Shown piece after piece: positions 18,022 through 27,447 of a stretch of 61,212 bases of DNA. This DNA comes from Bacteroidales bacterium (lineage in GTDB: Bacteria > Bacteroidota > Bacteroidia > Bacteroidales > P3). Location: assembly GCA_024400505.1 (NCBI GenBank), contig JAKSMP010000007.1, positions 1-61,212 of the forward strand. Reading direction: 5' to 3'. The notes beneath the pieces were generated by a model. The model worked only from the letters and a program-made list of their open reading frames with translations. It had not been told where the DNA came from and searched no databases. Made by a program: the position numbers and the translations under genes. How positions within the stretch are numbered: position 1 is the first letter of the stretch; every line of letters begins with the position of its first letter.

Positions 18022-19455
18022 ATGAAATCTACCCAAGCCACCATCATCTACATCTTCTTCGACTTCCTCAGCGCCATGCTCGCCTGGGGTCTCCTCTTCT
18101 TCTTCCGCAAGATAGGATTCGAAGACCTCTCCCCCCAAGACTTCAGCCTCGTCTTCTCCGACACCAACTTCTGGCTCGGCATCACCCTCATCCCCCTGGC
18201 CTGGCTGCTGCTCTACACCCTCCAGGGCACCTACACCAACGTCCTCCGCAAATCGCGCCTCAAAGAATTCCAAGACACCCTCATCGGCACCCTCATCGGG
18301 GTGGTGGTGCTCTTCTTCTTGGTGCTGCTCGACGACGAAGTGGGACCCTACCGCCATTACTACCTCACACTTATCTTCCTCTTTGTGGCCCAGTTTTCGC
18401 TCACCTATCTCTTCCGCGTCGTCCACACATCCCATATCGTCCGTTCCGTCCACAACCGCCAGATCGGATTTCCCACCCTCCTCATCGGCTCCCACAACAA
18501 AGCCTACCAAACCTACCTCGACCTCGAAAACCAAGAGAAATACTCAGGCAACGCCTTTGTAGGCTTCGTCTCTGTCGAGAGCAGCACCCCTGCCGCCGCT
18601 GCCGAGTCGCGCCTCTCTGCCATCATGCCCTGCCTGGGCACCACCATCCAAGTCAAGCAGCTCATCGAGCAGCACCACATCGAGGAGGTGATCATCGCCG
18701 TCGAAGACAACGAGCAAGCCCAAATCCAGCAAATCCTCAGCACCCTCGACGGCTGCGGCAAAGTCATCATCAAAGTCACCCCCGACCTCCGCGACATCAT
18801 CCTGGGCATGGTGCGGGTTGACAGCATCTTCCACTCCCCCCTCATCACCATCAACACCCGCCTCATGGACGAGTGGCAATACTCCGTCAAACGCCTTGCC
18901 GACATCGTCCTCTCCCTCCTCGCCCTCATCGTCCTCTCCCCCGTCTTCCTCATCACCGCCATCATGGTCAAGTGCACCAGCCCCGGCCCCGTCTTCTATG
19001 CCCAAGAGCGCATCGGCTATCAGGGCCGCCCCTTCAAGATGCACAAATTCCGCTCCATGTACATCGATGCCGAAAGCGCCGGCCCCGCCCTCTCGCGCGA
19101 CGACGACCCCCGCATCACCCCCGTCGGCCGCTTCATGCGCAAAGTGCGCCTCGACGAAATCCCCCAGTTCTACAACGTCCTCAAAGGCACCATGTCCATC
19201 GTCGGCTACCGCCCCGAGCGACAGTACTACATCGACCAAATCGTCAAACGCTGTCCCGAGTATCTGCTCCTCCAGCGCATCAAGCCCGGCATCACCTCCT
19301 GGGGCCAAGTCAAGTATGGCTACGCCTCCAGCGTCGATGAGATGTGCGAGCGACTCAAATACGACCTCCTCTACCTCGAGAACATGTCTCTCGCCACCGA
19401 CATCAAAATCCTCATCTACACCGTGGGCATCATCTTCCAAGGCCGAGGCAAATAA
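18022..19455 (+). CDS. Polyprenyl-phosphate sugar-1-phosphate transferase (WcaJ/WbaP type)
   Basis: A 477-residue membrane protein starting at the ATG at 18022. About four or five N-terminal membrane segments (1-125) and a nucleotide-binding-like central region are followed from about 285 by the bacterial sugar transferase domain: a membrane re-entry helix, then FKMHKFRSM, DPRITPVGRFMRK, RLDEIPQFYNVLKG and MSIVGYRPER. This enzyme moves a sugar-1-phosphate from a nucleotide sugar to undecaprenyl phosphate, the first step in building capsule, exopolysaccharide or O-antigen units. The donor sugar is not predictable. FKBP-type and lipoprotein genes flank it on the same strand. Confidence 0.92.
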   Translation: MKSTQATIIYIFFDFLSAMLAWGLLFFFRKIGFEDLSPQDFSLVFSDTNFWLGITLIPLAWLLLYTLQGTYTNVLRKSRLKEFQDTLIGTLIGVVVLFFLVLLDDEVGPYRHYYLTLIFLFVAQFSLTYLFRVVHTSHIVRSVHNRQIGFPTLLIGSHNKAYQTYLDLENQEKYSGNAFVGFVSVESSTPAAAAESRLSAIMPCLGTTIQVKQLIEQHHIEEVIIAVEDNEQAQIQQILSTLDGCGKVIIKVTPDLRDIILGMVRVDSIFHSPLITINTRLMDEWQYSVKRLADIVLSLLALIVLSPVFLITAIMVKCTSPGPVFYAQERIGYQGRPFKMHKFRSMYIDAESAGPALSRDDDPRITPVGRFMRKVRLDEIPQFYNVLKGTMSIVGYRPERQYYIDQIVKRCPEYLLLQRIKPGITSWGQVKYGYASSVDEMCERLKYDLLYLENMSLATDIKILIYTVGIIFQGRGK

Positions 19456-19500
19456 ACCCCACCCCCTTCATGAACAAAACATTAAAGAGTATATAATATA

Positions 19501-20202
19501 ATGAAACACATCCACCTCCTTGCAGCCGGCCTCCTTGCGCTGGCATTCGCCTCCTGCGGCAGCAAAAACGAGATCCCCGAACTCCGCACCCAGCAGGACA
19601 CCATCTCCTATGCCATGGGCATGAGCATCGCCGAAACCGCCACCAGCGGCATCTACGACTTCGACTACGACATCATGCTCCGCGCCATCAAAGCCACCCT
19701 CGACGGCAAGCAAGACCAGCCCCTCTCCCGCGAAGCCTACCAAGAGGCCTGCGCCTACCTTGCTTTCCTCACCACCCAGTCGCAGCGCGCCAAAGCCCAG
19801 TCCGCTCAGGAGCAGGCCGACAAAGACCAGGAAGCCTACTTTGCCAAACTCGTCCAGGAAAACCCCAACGTCAAGAAATCCCCCGACGGCTACTACTACG
19901 AAGTGCTCGTCCCCGGCAGCGGCCGCACCGCTCCCGCCAACCATCGCATCAGCTTCGAGTTCAAGTCCTTCGAGATGATCTCTGGCCGGCCCCTGGTCAA
20001 CTCCTACGAAGACGAAGGCCCCATCATCCACAACCTCTCCACCTCCATCTTCCCCGGCCTCTACAAAGGCTTCCAAACCATGCGTGCCGGCAGCAAATAC
20101 CGCTTCTATTTCCCCTACCAGCTCGCCCAGAATGTCCCCGACCTCCCTGCCTACACACCCGTCATCTACGAAGTGGAGCTCATCGACATCTTCAACGACT
20201 AA
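19501..20202 (+). CDS. FKBP-type peptidyl-prolyl isomerase lipoprotein
   Basis: A 233-residue lipoprotein (lipobox ASC, Cys19). Residues about 35-110 resemble the FKBP N-terminal dimerisation domain (DTISYAMGMSIAE). A C-terminal FKBP-like domain follows (about 125-233) with YEVLVPGSGRTAP, FPGLYKGFQTMRAGSKYRF and a final VIYEVELIDI. It should assist folding of envelope proteins, anchored in a membrane. Several usual active-site aromatic residues are not evident, so isomerase activity may be weak. It lies 45 bp after the sugar transferase gene. Confidence 0.87.
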   Translation: MKHIHLLAAGLLALAFASCGSKNEIPELRTQQDTISYAMGMSIAETATSGIYDFDYDIMLRAIKATLDGKQDQPLSREAYQEACAYLAFLTTQSQRAKAQSAQEQADKDQEAYFAKLVQENPNVKKSPDGYYYEVLVPGSGRTAPANHRISFEFKSFEMISGRPLVNSYEDEGPIIHNLSTSIFPGLYKGFQTMRAGSKYRFYFPYQLAQNVPDLPAYTPVIYEVELIDIFND

Positions 20203-20225
20203 GAATCCTCTTTTTCATACTTTTT

Positions 20226-20256
20226 CCTTCGGGGCAGCCTTTCGGCTGCCCCTTCC
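20226..20256 (+). terminator. Hairpin terminator after the FKBP lipoprotein gene
   Basis: GGGGCAGCC and GGCTGCCCC form a perfect 9-bp stem with a 4-base TTTC loop, 28 bp after the stop codon. The T-run after it is weak. Confidence 0.65.
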
Positions 20257-20393
20257 ATTATGGCTGCTCACCAAAATCAAACATACATGAGGTAATATCC
20301 AAATATTCAACTCTCAAAAGATAAACTCAAAGAAAAGCTTTTCTCTAATCATATCTTTCATAACGTTGAATTTCTATAAGCCACCAAAATATT

Positions 20394-20422
20394 CATGCAG
20401 GCTCGGTGAGCCTGCATGTTTT
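20394..20422. terminator. Perfect 11-bp hairpin between convergent genes
   Basis: CATGCAGGCTC and GAGCCTGCATG pair with a 3-base loop and are followed by TTTTAC on the plus strand and AATATTTT on the minus strand. It lies 28 bp beyond the stop of the McrC-like gene, so it may terminate either or both convergent transcripts. Confidence 0.55.
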
Positions 20423-20450
20423 ACTTAGTAGCCGTCAACAAGAATTCATT

Positions 20451-22691
20451 TTAATGGTCAAGCAAGTCTGCCAGTCGCACAAAATAATATGGTTTACTTG
20501 GGTCTCCCCAAACAAAATGCTTGCATTTTACAGGTTGGAAAATCCTGTTTTTCAATCCCTCGTCAGTTTCCTTAGGCGAGTGTATTCTCAACATGAAATA
20601 TGCCTCGGCACTTGGCTCATACGGATATCCGTTTGCAACCAACTTATCTTTCGTCCACACCTCATACCTGCTCTTGACCACCTTGCAAATATCCATCGCT
20701 TCACTCTCTTTGCTTTTGCACAACAGCACATACTTGGCCTCCATCAATGGAGTGTCGGCAATCTTATCCAGTGGTATGTTGTACCATTTATTACCAAAAC
20801 ACCATTGGCGCTGCTCTTCGTTATGCACTTTGGCCACCAACACCAAGTCATTCTCAGGCAGCACATATTTCATACCTTTCTGCGGAATAGATTTTTCTTC
20901 ACCTATAAGCTCATCTTTACTTCCATCTATTAGCGTACCCACAAAATCCTTCAGCAACTCCCTGTTCTTCTCCTCCTTGGGTCTTAATGGGAAAGCCCCG
21001 ATATTCACTTCACCTATAGAACGGTAGAAATCTTTCATCCTCACCTCATTCGTTTTACCGTCTCCAGGGAAGAGGATGTAACCGCCCACCACCTCTCTTT
21101 TCAAATCGGTGGGCAGCAGTTTACCCACATAGTTGGGATGCTCATTATAAAACAACGCATCTCTATATCTGTGCATCTGGTTGATTGCATCCTCTGGCGG
21201 GGTATCCACCCCGCTCTGCTTATCGCCAAGCCTGTATTTAGCATCAAATAGGTAAGTCAGCTTCAGCCCTGTCTGCGAGTCTTTCTTTGTCAACTGCAAC
21301 ACTATGTCGGGGCGCTGGCTCACCGTGCGGCTCTCCACATTGTCTATGCCGGTGTTCTTCCTGCTATCCACATCTGTCTGTGGGTTATATATCAGTTCGG
21401 CTAGTTCCACATCCTCTTGTCTGAAGATAATCCTAGAGCGCTGTCCTCTGCCCAATTCGTAGGTAAACGCCGTGTTCATCTCTATACGGCTCCTGTTGTC
21501 AATCTCCACTGCCACCTCACGTTCCTCCAGCAACTCTTTCACCACGTTCTTCACCTCGATAAAGCACCAAATCTCATACAGGGTAGCAATATCCTTTGTC
21601 TCCAATTTATACAGGCTGTCGTTCAGGTCATAGGCTCGGTTCAGTATCAGCCATATCTTATACACCTGGTTATATCCAGTAGCCTTCTGCAAGGTCAAGC
21701 TCTCATGAGTGAACCCCTTAAACTTACCTATTCCGTTAAAGAACGGATTGCGTTCCAATGCCTTCAGTTCCTTGCAGCTTTGCGCTATCTCGGCTTTCAG
21801 CGGTTCCGAAACGCCCACCTTATACTCCAGCACCTTGTTGGCCAACTGCTCGTGGCGTTCTGCCACCGACTTCACCACATGTTTCAAAAACCTGTTTTCC
21901 AAGGTATCGCGGTTCAGCTGTGGTACATCCACCCTGTAGGCATATTCCAGCTGGCTGCGATGCTCGGCAAACTCCCTTTCTAAGCGTGGCGTCATCCGCC
22001 TCAGCTGGTCGGCCCTACGGTATTCTTTCTTGTCTCTCAGTCGTTGCTTGGGGCGTTCGATAATCAGTTTGATATTCTGTATCAGTTCCTGCTGCTTCTC
22101 CTTGAATATATTCCACCATATCAGGTCTTTCTGCTCCGATTTCTCCGAAGTGCCAAAGCCATGGTAGGTCTTTTTCAGAAAGTCAAGGCTCAGCATCCTA
22201 TACTCTCGCTCGATATCCTCCAGTATTGCCTGCCAGTGAAATCTGTAGTTCAGCTTGCTCGACAGCACCTCATATCTCAGCCGCCAGCATTTCCGCACCC
22301 CATTCTTCACATAGTGCATTTCCAGGCTGGCCTTGCCAATCTCGTTGCCGTAGTTCAGAAAACCGCTCAGCACATGCTTCCTCTCATGGAACGAGAAATT
22401 CTCATACACGCTCTGCCTGTTGGCCATCACCCATGCCTCACTCACATCATCCCCCTCAAAATCCACCCACACAGGATAGTCCGTATTGTCAAAAAACACA
22501 GCATCCCAACTATTCCCCTCCATCTCTTTGTTTAGAAACTCTATCCGTTCCACACCCTCATCCCACTGATAGTTGCATTGCAAATTCTCAGCTGGAATAT
22601 TCCCCTTGGCAATAGCCCAGACGCTGCTGTATTTAGAGCAGTCAATCCTCAGGGTAAAGTCGGCATGTTTTATGGTCAACAATTCTGGCAT
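20451..22691 (-). CDS. DUF2357/DUF524 McrC-like restriction nuclease subunit
   Basis: A 746-residue protein. The N-terminal ~250 residues fit DUF2357. The middle carries a PD-(D/E)XK-type nuclease core of the DUF524/McrC type: Glu265 region, P461-D462, then LFDAKYR with D483 and K485. The last ~120 residues (about 628-746) form a separate module (see findings). In Bacteroidota such genes normally lie directly after an McrB-like AAA+ GTPase gene and form a McrBC-type modification-dependent system. Here only the mcrB 3' end survives upstream and a 348-bp gap separates them, so this subunit may be orphaned. The nuclease residues look intact. Confidence 0.78.
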   Translation of the reverse strand: MPELLTIKHADFTLRIDCSKYSSVWAIAKGNIPAENLQCNYQWDEGVERIEFLNKEMEGNSWDAVFFDNTDYPVWVDFEGDDVSEAWVMANRQSVYENFSFHERKHVLSGFLNYGNEIGKASLEMHYVKNGVRKCWRLRYEVLSSKLNYRFHWQAILEDIEREYRMLSLDFLKKTYHGFGTSEKSEQKDLIWWNIFKEKQQELIQNIKLIIERPKQRLRDKKEYRRADQLRRMTPRLEREFAEHRSQLEYAYRVDVPQLNRDTLENRFLKHVVKSVAERHEQLANKVLEYKVGVSEPLKAEIAQSCKELKALERNPFFNGIGKFKGFTHESLTLQKATGYNQVYKIWLILNRAYDLNDSLYKLETKDIATLYEIWCFIEVKNVVKELLEEREVAVEIDNRSRIEMNTAFTYELGRGQRSRIIFRQEDVELAELIYNPQTDVDSRKNTGIDNVESRTVSQRPDIVLQLTKKDSQTGLKLTYLFDAKYRLGDKQSGVDTPPEDAINQMHRYRDALFYNEHPNYVGKLLPTDLKREVVGGYILFPGDGKTNEVRMKDFYRSIGEVNIGAFPLRPKEEKNRELLKDFVGTLIDGSKDELIGEEKSIPQKGMKYVLPENDLVLVAKVHNEEQRQWCFGNKWYNIPLDKIADTPLMEAKYVLLCKSKESEAMDICKVVKSRYEVWTKDKLVANGYPYEPSAEAYFMLRIHSPKETDEGLKNRIFQPVKCKHFVWGDPSKPYYFVRLADLLDH

Positions 22692-23039
22692 CTAAATCCT
22701 TCTTATATCTATAACGTACAACAAAAACACACAATATACATGTAAATACAATGTACATTCACCCAAACAAAATAATTACAACATATTATATTTTAATTAC
22801 TTACAATACATATACATGTAATCTTACATGTCAAACACATGCATTCTACATGCGAGTTAATTCATTTACTGTATAGGTCCTCACCATACACTGCAACCGT
22901 TTAAACTTTATGTTCAAATCGTTTAAATTTAAAAACTTCAAGTAGATGATTTTTACCTAATTACAACGCTTCAAAAATATAAATCAAACACAAAATCGTT
23001 TAATTTTCTAAAAGCCTTCTACAGTATTCATACTTTCTC
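22692..23039. promoter_or_regulatory. AT-rich 348-bp gap with repeated ACATG elements
   Basis: There is no coding sequence. The gap separates the mcrB remnant from the McrC-like gene. It contains two TACATGTA palindromes (22737-22744 and 22813-22820), an ATGTACAT (22751-22758), and four ACATG copies starting at 22814, 22826, 22837 and 22848, spaced 12, 11 and 11 bp. These may be operators for the McrC-like gene. No clear -7/-33 pair was found. Confidence 0.4.
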
Positions 23040-23540
23040 TTAGTTCCAATAGCTGGTGTAGCCGCTTTTCAGTCTTTGGGTCATGGACTTCACCTTCTTG
23101 CGCGACAGACCTTCATCTGCCAGGCCGTTGTCCTTCAGCACCTGTTCCAGGCGCTCCAGCACATGGCCCACCTTGTCCTGGTCGCCCTCTATGCGGCTCA
23201 GTATCTTCATGCTCGTCATTTCGTCCAGTGCCTCGGTCAGGTGGTCTTCGCCACGGTTCACAGCATACACCAGGAACTCGTTCCTCGTGCGGTAGGCAAT
23301 CTTGAAGGGGGTGTCCTCCAGCACATCGTTCACCTGCTGCAAGTACCCAATCACCTTGTCGCACAGTTCCTTGTTCTCGGCATACACATCCTTGCCCTCC
23401 ACGGCTGTGGGCAGTATGTCAGCTGCTGCTATGCCAAAGCGCTCGCTCTCCCCATCCTCCAGACCGCCAGCCAAGTCCACCTCGTTCATCTCAATGGTCA
23501 TAGCGCGGTCCAGCACCTTGCGGCTGAAACTGAAGGTGGC
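23040..23540 (-). pseudogene. Truncated McrB-like AAA+ ATPase, C-terminal fragment
   Basis: The reading frame encodes about 166 residues resembling the C-terminal end of McrB-like GTPases paired with DUF2357 proteins (FSFSRKVLDRAMTIEMNEVD near the break, then IAYRTRNEFLVYAV). Going upstream the frame hits a TAG at 23541-23543, and 15 bp further on the restriction gene of the neighbouring cassette ends. Walker A, Walker B and the rest of the ATPase are therefore missing. Base composition changes sharply at the same point, from GC-rich here to AT-rich beyond. This is read as an mcrB gene cut by arrival of the methylase cassette; the McrB identity is from family memory. Confidence 0.7.
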
Positions 23541-23555
23541 CTATAGGTATTCATC

Positions 23556-24542
23556 CTAATAACTAATTTCAAAATTCCATGAAGAAAATGGAACCCCATA
23601 TTTCAATGGTTTTCCCTGAACCATAATTCCTTTGCCTTGAACTTCATATTGAGCAAATATTGAATTAGCCAGTTCAATATTACCTGCTTCTATAGCATCT
23701 TTATAAGGTTTCGAAGTATATCTTTCGAAGATTCCATTATTGAATTTTACTTGAGTTTTTCCTAGTAATTGACCGTCTAAGAAAAACCCAAGATATTGCC
23801 CGGCAATTTTCTTAATTGTAACTCTCGGATAGGCAGATTTTCTAATATAAGGAGGATTCGTACATAAAACAAATTGTCCTTTCTTTTGAAAACTGTAAAT
23901 CCAATAATCTAATGGAGAATCTGTTCTATACACTTTATAGAGGAATTCGTCTTTTTCTTCTTGAGACATTATTGCCCATCTTTCAACAACGGCATCACGG
24001 ACTATATCTATATATTCGTTTGTTACTACTGAGGCAATTTTTTGTTTTGTTTCAAATCTTATTCTATACCACTCATCAAAAGTACCAAAGCGTTCTATCA
24101 TTTCATTTAGATAACGATTTGCAAACTCAGGAAGTCTTTCTTGTAAATTAGCGATTTGTTCTTCTGTAAGTATATCTCTTCCTGTATAGTTACATATAAC
24201 ATCGTTGTCATACTTAATAGATAAACCTATCTTTTTGTTTTCGCCATGCCTATTTACAGCATAAACAATAACATCTGCAGGTCCTACATCATCGTTTTGA
24301 GACTCAAAACTTACATCTAGAAATGACATACCTGCATAAGATAGAATATTTAAAATCGCTTCCTTGTTTGCACTATTTGCTATACCTAGAATCTTTTTAT
24401 AGTCATCACGAGTTGAAGCAGCATTAATAACTGCTTCAATTTCATCAGGATTAGTAAGCAAACACAAGAATAAACCTATTTCATACTCAACACATTTGAG
24501 TCGGCTTTCTCGTATCTCGTTAAGGGTATCAGGGTGTAACAT
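23556..24542 (-). CDS. Candidate type II restriction endonuclease, HaeIII-family-like
   Basis: A 328-residue protein. The ATG at 24540-24542 is preferred over an in-frame TTG at 24548. It lies 6 bp after the second methyltransferase. A nuclease-like core is seen at D90 (GPADVIVY) and IGLSIKYDND (S108, K110), resembling the G-x-S-I-K-x-N pattern of HaeIII-family REases, a PD-(D/E)XK variant. Position directly after a C5-methyltransferase gene supports a restriction role. It is the last gene of the cassette, and the mcrB remnant begins 16 bp beyond its stop. The recognition site is unknown. Confidence 0.6.
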   Translation of the reverse strand: MLHPDTLNEIRESRLKCVEYEIGLFLCLLTNPDEIEAVINAASTRDDYKKILGIANSANKEAILNILSYAGMSFLDVSFESQNDDVGPADVIVYAVNRHGENKKIGLSIKYDNDVICNYTGRDILTEEQIANLQERLPEFANRYLNEMIERFGTFDEWYRIRFETKQKIASVVTNEYIDIVRDAVVERWAIMSQEEKDEFLYKVYRTDSPLDYWIYSFQKKGQFVLCTNPPYIRKSAYPRVTIKKIAGQYLGFFLDGQLLGKTQVKFNNGIFERYTSKPYKDAIEAGNIELANSIFAQYEVQGKGIMVQGKPLKYGVPFSSWNFEISY

Positions 24543-24548
24543 AAACAA

Positions 24549-26204
24549 TTATAATGATGCTATAAAAACCTTTTCTATACTACTATCAGCATGATTTTCA
24601 AGCCATAATGCCACACCATTTTCTAATGCGTCCAACTTATCATCTGACGAACCTCCGTCCCCATTTAAAGGTGGCATAACTACAATTTTAGCGTTGCCAG
24701 CAGACAGTTCATCAAGAGCGCCACCTACAATTTCCTCATACTCTTCCAACCGTGGCATTGGGTGTTCATCTGTGTTGTATCGGTATAGCACAACCTTGAT
24801 TTTATCCAACATTTTCTGTTCAAAATCGTAATAAGATGCATCAGAAGCAGTATATCCTCCATGTACAAAAGCAATCACACCATCAGCACCAAATCTATCT
24901 GGTTCAAAAGCATTACCCTTTGCGAAACGAATTTTATCATGACGTTTTGACTTACGCCCACTAATCTTTCTAACCACTGTGACAACAGGCTGATAAGTAC
25001 TACCATCATAACACGTCGGTTGCTCTTGATCTTCGCAGAACATGTATTGAGCAAAGTACTTTACAAGACCGACGTTAACTGCATTTCCGAATTGCTTATA
25101 TGCCTGTTGTTGTTTAACATCAGGCTGGAAAGTTTCTGGAAAGTTTTGAAGACGAGCGCACTCTCTAGGGGTCAGAAATCTTCTTCTTGAACCAACAATT
25201 GATGTTTGAACGATAGCGACAAGTGCAGGGAAATAGGTATTTACTTTTACGCGAATGCCCGAAGGTCTCAACTGGAAAATTTGATTCCAAATGTTGGGAT
25301 GTGCAGTCTGTCCTGCTTGCCACTCTAGTTTGGCTTTTGCTCCGAAAAAAAGAGGGTTATTACGCGCTTTTTCAAGCCATTTGTCAACAAACTCTCTATT
25401 ATTCAAATAGAGCTCATTGTTTTTTAAGATGAAATTTTGCTTCCATGCAGGGTACTGTGCTAGGTCTTCATTAGGATCAAGATCACACAATCTATCTGAC
25501 CATACAGGGAATCCTGGCAGCCTCTCTACCTGTATGTTCTGGATAAATTCATTCCACAAGTCAATAAGATTCTCCATGTCCTGAGATATACGGTACTCTT
25601 CTATGTTCGGAATCTCATTGTCGTCTTGAAGGATTTTTTCTATAGAACAAGTTGGCAACTTCTTTTTATTGAACTCAAAAGGACGAATTTCACCAATGTC
25701 CTTACGAATACACATAATGTAAACACGCTCCCTATGTTGAGGAATACCAACATAGTGAGGACTGAAAATTACTGGTTCCGGCAGAAGATTATAACCAAGT
25801 TCATCCAATTTATCATGAATAACTCTCCATGTATTGCCATGATCATGACTAGCCAGGTTGCGCACATTCTCAAGGAGTGCATACTTTGGCTTGTGGTACT
25901 CAAGGATACGGCAAATATCAAAGAAAAGAGTACCCTTTGTTTCATCCTCAAAACCGAGTCTTTTACCCGCCTTTGAGAACGATTGGCAAGGAAAACCACC
26001 ACACAAAACATCATGTGCAGGAATATCTTTTGCCTCAATCTTTGTAATATCGCCAACTGGTTCAATATTATAATTTGCCTTGTAGGTTTTGCGGCAATCG
26101 GCATCTATATCGCTAGCAAAAACACATTCACCTCCCAATGCAGCCATTGCTTGATGGAAACCTCCAATTCCACAGAATAAGTCTATAAATTTAAAATGTT
26201 CCAT
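24549..26204 (-). CDS. DNA cytosine-C5 methyltransferase with macro-like C-terminal extension
   Basis: A 551-residue protein. The ATG at 26202-26204 is used; a TTG lies two codons upstream. C5-methyltransferase motifs are present: FIDLFCGIGG (I), GGFPCQSFS with catalytic C73 (IV), ENVRN at 112-116 (VI), QHRERVY (VIII), and RLQNFP/QFGNAV (IX/X) ending near 388. Residues 391-551 are an extension with a KGNAFEP start, a VIAFVHGG segment and IVVMPPLNGDGG followed by KVFIASL, a strand-helix pattern resembling a macro domain. It modifies DNA cytosine, presumably protecting against one of the two adjacent nucleases. It lies 6 bp after the 406-residue nuclease gene. Confidence 0.88.
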   Translation of the reverse strand: MEHFKFIDLFCGIGGFHQAMAALGGECVFASDIDADCRKTYKANYNIEPVGDITKIEAKDIPAHDVLCGGFPCQSFSKAGKRLGFEDETKGTLFFDICRILEYHKPKYALLENVRNLASHDHGNTWRVIHDKLDELGYNLLPEPVIFSPHYVGIPQHRERVYIMCIRKDIGEIRPFEFNKKKLPTCSIEKILQDDNEIPNIEEYRISQDMENLIDLWNEFIQNIQVERLPGFPVWSDRLCDLDPNEDLAQYPAWKQNFILKNNELYLNNREFVDKWLEKARNNPLFFGAKAKLEWQAGQTAHPNIWNQIFQLRPSGIRVKVNTYFPALVAIVQTSIVGSRRRFLTPRECARLQNFPETFQPDVKQQQAYKQFGNAVNVGLVKYFAQYMFCEDQEQPTCYDGSTYQPVVTVVRKISGRKSKRHDKIRFAKGNAFEPDRFGADGVIAFVHGGYTASDASYYDFEQKMLDKIKVVLYRYNTDEHPMPRLEEYEEIVGGALDELSAGNAKIVVMPPLNGDGGSSDDKLDALENGVALWLENHADSSIEKVFIASL

Positions 26205-26210
26205 CTGCAA

Positions 26211-27431
26211 TTACTTATATGAATAACGAAAAACAACAAAGTTGTCATTCGCTAAAGTATTCTTGTCAATATTAAACTTCGGGGCTCGGGCACTTCCATC
26301 TGGTTGCTTACCTTGGTTGAAAACCTTTAGCGCATCACGGAAATTCGCTTTGTTAAGTTCAATAATAGTCATCTTCATGAATTTTACACTATGCTTCATT
26401 CTCTGGTGATATGACATTTCGTCCTTGTCGTAAGCCGGATCCACACTTTTAATGTAGTGATTACGTGCCTTTGTCGCTTCGTATCCATAATCAGAATCCT
26501 TCTTTGTTTCATGTTCGTAGATAACGTACCAGAACTTGTTATAACGATAAATACACTCTACAAGACTCTCCTGGTCATTGCCCGGAGTTTCGTTTTTCTT
26601 GATGTCACTTGCTTTCAAATCACCATAAAAGTCGGCTTCCTCAAAGCGGATGTCGAAATCTAAATCTCCATCACGCTTATTAGAGCAGCCAACGTAGCGC
26701 ATTTGTGTCTGAACGTTGTGTTCGCGAGTGAACTTGTCAAACTCAAATTCAAGAAACCATCCTGCCCATTCGGCTTGCCTCCATTGGGACCATTCTCCTT
26801 CATGCATTTTACGAATTATGTCAAAAGCATAAAGCCATTTTCCAAACGGATAACCACAGTTGAACTGACGGAACAAGTCAAAGAGAGTATTCTGAGTTTG
26901 TATATTGCCACCTAAATACTCTTTCATTTTGTTATTTCTAACAACCACTATCGTATTGCCGAGTTTGTCTTCCTTGCGGAATACTCCGTAGGTCATTGCT
27001 TGGAAGAGATCATTGGTGTAAACATGAGCAGATGAGTTGTGCAATCCATGCTGCAGATAGGTTTCTTTTACGAAATCCACAAATACAATGTTTCCATCGA
27101 AATGATAGACACCAATGAAACGTACATCATAATCTAAATGATTACGTTCTACATCGATACAGAAATCCTGGTACCATTCGGGCAATTGTATGCGTTTCTT
27201 GAAAATTGGATGAGGATTGCCAAGATATGTTATACATTTTGTCAACAAAACAATCTTTATGTTGCCATCTTGATAAACTATAACCGTCTTTCCAAGGATA
27301 TTTTGTTTTGATACATTTTGATGACCGAGCCATTGGCTAAGTGCATCATAAATGCCATTGGGAGTTAATGGTTGATCCTGTGCCACAACAACCGATGCAT
27401 CAAATTGTATCTGTTCGCTATCAACGTTCAT
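26211..27431 (-). CDS. Candidate restriction endonuclease (PD-(D/E)XK-like), unclassified
   Basis: A 406-residue protein between the two methyltransferase genes (16 bp after one, 6 bp before the other). No family is recognised with confidence. A plausible PD-(D/E)XK core is present at residues 257-275: D258/D260 in a strand, then YGDLKASD with D271 and K273, preceded by a helix containing WFLEFEFD (E228, E230). The composition (Trp/Tyr-rich, soluble, no signal peptide) fits a cytosolic DNA-acting enzyme. Placement makes it the likely cognate nuclease of the 472-residue methyltransferase. An accessory specificity factor is the alternative. Confidence 0.5.
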   Translation of the reverse strand: MNVDSEQIQFDASVVVAQDQPLTPNGIYDALSQWLGHQNVSKQNILGKTVIVYQDGNIKIVLLTKCITYLGNPHPIFKKRIQLPEWYQDFCIDVERNHLDYDVRFIGVYHFDGNIVFVDFVKETYLQHGLHNSSAHVYTNDLFQAMTYGVFRKEDKLGNTIVVVRNNKMKEYLGGNIQTQNTLFDLFRQFNCGYPFGKWLYAFDIIRKMHEGEWSQWRQAEWAGWFLEFEFDKFTREHNVQTQMRYVGCSNKRDGDLDFDIRFEEADFYGDLKASDIKKNETPGNDQESLVECIYRYNKFWYVIYEHETKKDSDYGYEATKARNHYIKSVDPAYDKDEMSYHQRMKHSVKFMKMTIIELNKANFRDALKVFNQGKQPDGSARAPKFNIDKNTLANDNFVVFRYSYK

Positions 27432-27447
27432 ATTGTTATTTCGTTTT

